From: JBFXAN01 sp050184225 | Lineage (GTDB): Bacteria; Chloroflexota; Dehalococcoidia; CAUJGQ01 | Direction of reading: 5' to 3' | Assembly: GCA_050184225.1 (NCBI GenBank) | Contig: JBFXAN010000262.1 | Span: 1 to 6,537 of the forward strand | DNA length: 6,537 bases | Shown: one piece after another, positions 4,535 through 6,537 of the stretch | Layout of the letters: each line of letters begins with the position of its first letter | Position numbering within the stretch: position 1 is the first letter of the stretch | Translations under genes and position numbers: made by a program | Notes under the pieces: generated by a model | Database searches by the model: none | What the model was told of the DNA's origin: nothing | Seen by the model: only the letters and a program-made list of their open reading frames with translations

Positions 4535-6318
4535 ATAGCCAGGACTCATCGATCTTCGACGGCGTTCCCATCCAGGAACTGGCACCGGAACTCGCGAAGC
4601 TCCGCCGCCGGTCGTATGCCGCCGGCCAGATCCTGATCGAGGAAGGGGAGATCCGGCCGCGCACGATCCTCGTGATCGTGTCGGGCACCGCCGAGGCGTT
4701 CCTGAAGGACCGGCATGGCGGCGAGCACCCGCTCGGCCGGCTTGCTCCGGGGGCGAGCCTGGGCGAGATGGCGATGCTGAGCGGCGACCCGGCGTCGGCG
4801 ACCGTGCGGGCGGTGACGGATGTTGCGGTACTCGAAGTCGATGAGGAGGCATTCCATCGTCTCGCGACCCGCTTTCCCCGCATCTACCTGAACATCGGTA
4901 TCCAGCTTGCGGACCGGCTCGCCCGGGCCAACCGGCGCTCACTGGCCGGCGAGCGTGCCCGCGTGACGGTTGCCATTCGTCGGAGCGGCGCGCCACTGGC
5001 CGGCTACGCGCTGGCCTGTAGCATCGCCTGGCACACGCGCAAACCGGTGCTGACCATGGTGATCGAGCGGGAGCACAACGATGCGATCGAGCGGCTCGCG
5101 GCCCGTGTGACCGCTCCGGCAGATGTGCCCCGATCCGGCGAAGGAGGTGGGCCGGGGCGGGCATCGCTGTCCCTGTCCAGTCCCGTCGGGGTATACGCGC
5201 CGGAGCGACTGCCGGCGACGATCGAGGATCTGCGCAGCCGGTATGGTCACATCGTCGTTCAGATTTCCGAATCGGAGGCAGCCGCACTCGGCGAGGGACG
5301 GCAGGTCTATCTCTGGGCCGCGGATGGACGCGCGGACGGGACCGATTTCCCCGTCCGCGTCTGGAACCGGACGGAGGGGCGGGCGTCCGGATTCCAGCAT
5401 CTGATCGACATCCCGGCGCTCAGCACCGCCGAAGAGGAAGCCGTGGTATCGTGTGGCACGCTATCTCCGGATGGACGCGCTGGGCGCGCGATCGGGCGGT
5501 GGGCGCGTGACGCCGCCGGCCTGCGGGTCGGACTTGCACTCGGCGCCGGTGCGATCAAGGGCTATGCCCACATCGGCACGTTGCGGGCACTGGGGGCGCT
5601 CGGCGTACCGGTTGACTTCATCGCCGGCACGAGCATCGGCGCGGCCGTCGCGGGAATGCACGCGGCGGGCTACTCCCCCGAGCGCGCCGCCGCCGCGCTC
5701 GATATGGTCGGCGCGCTCGCGTTTCGCCCGACGCTGCCCCGCCGGTCGCTGCTCTCCAGCGATGCCTTGCGCGAGGGGCTGCGCCGGGTTGCGCAAGACA
5801 CCCGCATCGAGCATCTCCCGGTGCCGCTGGCCGTGGTCGCTGCCGACATGATCACGCAGAGCGAGGTGGTGTTTCGGCGCGGACCCGTGTGGCAGGCGGT
5901 GCTGGCAAGCATGTCGATCCCCGGTATCTATCCAGCGCAGGCGGTGGGCAACCGGTTGCTGGTCGACGGCGGCGTGCTCAACCCGGTGCCGACCAATGTC
6001 GTCACCGATATGGGCGCCGATGTGGTGATCGCGGTCAAGCTGGCGTCACCACCGGCGACCAGCGGCCGGTTCTCAGCGGCGGCGACAGGCAACCCGTCGC
6101 TGATCCAGTCGTTTGTCCGCACGCTCGAAGTGATGCAGTCGCGAATCACCTCGTTCACGACGGCGACGGCGACGGTAGTGCTGGAGCCGGCATTTCCACC
6201 GGGCCAGGGCTGGGGACTGCGTAACTTCAGTGGTGGGCGACGGTTCATCTCGCTCGGTGAGCAGGCGGTGGTGGAGGCACGGGGGCAGATTGCGGCGGCG
6301 CTGCCGTGGGTTACCTAA
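4531..6318 (+). CDS. NTE-like patatin phospholipase/lysophospholipase with N-terminal cNMP-binding-like domain
   Basis: The 595-aa predicted serine esterase has three parts. A cyclic-nucleotide-binding-like beta-barrel (about 9-131) contains the cassette LGEMAMLSGDPASATVRA (77-94). A middle region (about 140-325) resembles the degenerate P-loop-like part of neuropathy target esterase proteins, but I see no Walker A lysine motif. The patatin domain (about 331-511) has the oxyanion loop GAGAIKG (338-344), the nucleophile motif GTSIG with Ser368, and DGG with Asp479, so the Ser/Asp dyad is complete. Relatives hydrolyse phospholipids or lysophospholipids at the membrane; the substrate here is unknown. 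No membrane segment or signal peptide is visible. The cassette Arg that contacts the cyclic phosphate in CRP appears to be Ala88. ATG 4531 has GAGGA 7 nt upstream; 4528 and 4489 are alternatives. It follows lysC closely in the same direction, and its stop codon lies in element B. Confidence 0.88.
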   Translation: MDSQDSSIFDGVPIQELAPELAKLRRRSYAAGQILIEEGEIRPRTILVIVSGTAEAFLKDRHGGEHPLGRLAPGASLGEMAMLSGDPASATVRAVTDVAVLEVDEEAFHRLATRFPRIYLNIGIQLADRLARANRRSLAGERARVTVAIRRSGAPLAGYALACSIAWHTRKPVLTMVIEREHNDAIERLAARVTAPADVPRSGEGGGPGRASLSLSSPVGVYAPERLPATIEDLRSRYGHIVVQISESEAAALGEGRQVYLWAADGRADGTDFPVRVWNRTEGRASGFQHLIDIPALSTAEEEAVVSCGTLSPDGRAGRAIGRWARDAAGLRVGLALGAGAIKGYAHIGTLRALGALGVPVDFIAGTSIGAAVAGMHAAGYSPERAAAALDMVGALAFRPTLPRRSLLSSDALREGLRRVAQDTRIEHLPVPLAVVAADMITQSEVVFRRGPVWQAVLASMSIPGIYPAQAVGNRLLVDGGVLNPVPTNVVTDMGADVVIAVKLASPPATSGRFSAAATGNPSLIQSFVRTLEVMQSRITSFTTATATVVLEPAFPPGQGWGLRNFSGGRRFISLGEQAVVEARGQIAAALPWVT

Positions 6319-6468
6319 CCCCCCGGCCCCCTTCCCTCGCAGGGAAGGGGGTGCCTCATTCTACCGAGGGTGCCAGTAGCTCGTCTGGCGATACCACCGA
6401 CACACGATCAACCCTCGCCGGACAGAACTCCCCCTACCCAGCGAGGGAAGGGGGCCCGGGGGTTAGGT
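6313..6468. repeat. Two-hairpin inverted repeat, REPIN/MITE-like (element B)
   Basis: The outer arms 6313-6340 and 6441-6468 are reverse complements at 27 of 28 positions (starting ACCTAACCCCC). At the left, CCCCCTTCCCT (6327-6337) pairs perfectly with 6341-6351 across a 3-nt loop. At the right, CCCCCTACCC (6431-6440 region) pairs with GGGAAGGGGG with one mismatch. The spacer between the hairpins is about 80 nt and shows no gene, only a short CGAGGGT/ACCCTCG inverted match (6365-6371, 6411-6417). Architecture, spacing and arm bases (CCTNACCCCC, GGCCCC, then GCCTC after the hairpin) resemble element A, so the two are probably one family. It lies exactly between convergent genes: the TAA of the patatin gene (6316-6318) is inside the left arm, and the last base of the right arm is the first base of the opposing gene's stop codon. 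It may also serve as a two-way terminator. Confidence 0.78.
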
Positions 6469-6537
6469 CAATCACCCACCGCGTAGATCAGGACGCCGGG
6501 GCGGTCGAAGACGAGGCGGGCGAGTTGGGTGATGGTC
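6468..6537 (-). CDS. C-terminal end of an unidentified minus-strand gene (partial)
   Basis: Reading leftward from the window edge, an open frame of 22 codons ends in TGA (6468-6470). Its last residues are ARLVFDRPGVLIYAVGD. GC-rich third positions and the position right at the edge of element B, convergent with the patatin gene, support a genuine gene end. The fragment is too short for me to name a family. The body and start lie beyond the window. Confidence 0.5.
   Translation of the reverse strand, partial: TITQLARLVFDRPGVLIYAVGD

Overview
This is a GC-rich window of about 6.5 kb from a bacterial chromosome. High GC, GTG/TTG starts, an aspartate-family amino-acid gene pair and dispersed GC-rich inverted repeats (including a GTCATCCTGAGCGGAGCG-type palindrome) suggest a Chloroflexota organism, perhaps a Thermomicrobia/Sphaerobacter relative. 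That placement is inference from sequence style and was not tested by a search.

Layout, left to right. Positions 1-78 hold no supportable gene. Positions 79-249 are a structured repeat (element A) made of two inverted hairpins. It sits against the stop codon of a minus-strand MarR-family regulator (252-677). That gene has a clear promoter with a palindromic operator over its -10 box and start point. Divergent from it is a secreted right-handed beta-helix protein (852-2141) of unknown role.

Next come homoserine kinase thrB (2221-3117) and aspartate kinase lysC (3242-4474). They are separated by a perfect 30-bp inverted repeat (3140-3213). lysC carries an in-frame internal start with its own Shine-Dalgarno sequence at 3977, which would give a 165-aa ACT-domain-only subunit, as in the overlapping alpha/beta lysC genes of Bacillus and Corynebacterium.

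Fifty-six bases after lysC begins a 595-aa NTE-like lipid esterase (4531-6318): a cyclic-nucleotide-binding-like domain, a degenerate middle domain and a patatin domain with an intact Ser/Asp dyad. Its Shine-Dalgarno sequence and start codon lie inside a predicted mRNA hairpin (4484-4534), which suggests translational coupling to lysC. A second two-hairpin repeat (element B, 6313-6468) fills the space to a convergent, truncated minus-strand gene (6468-6537). The ends of element B supply bases of both genes' stop codons.

Functionally, thrB and lysC catalyse steps of threonine/lysine/methionine synthesis from aspartate. The MarR regulator, beta-helix protein and NTE-like protein have no evident metabolic link to them. 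I see no complete new multi-gene system. The most interesting signals are the occluding hairpin before the NTE-like gene, the autoregulatory marR promoter, the internal lysC start and the REPIN-like repeats that form the ends of genes.
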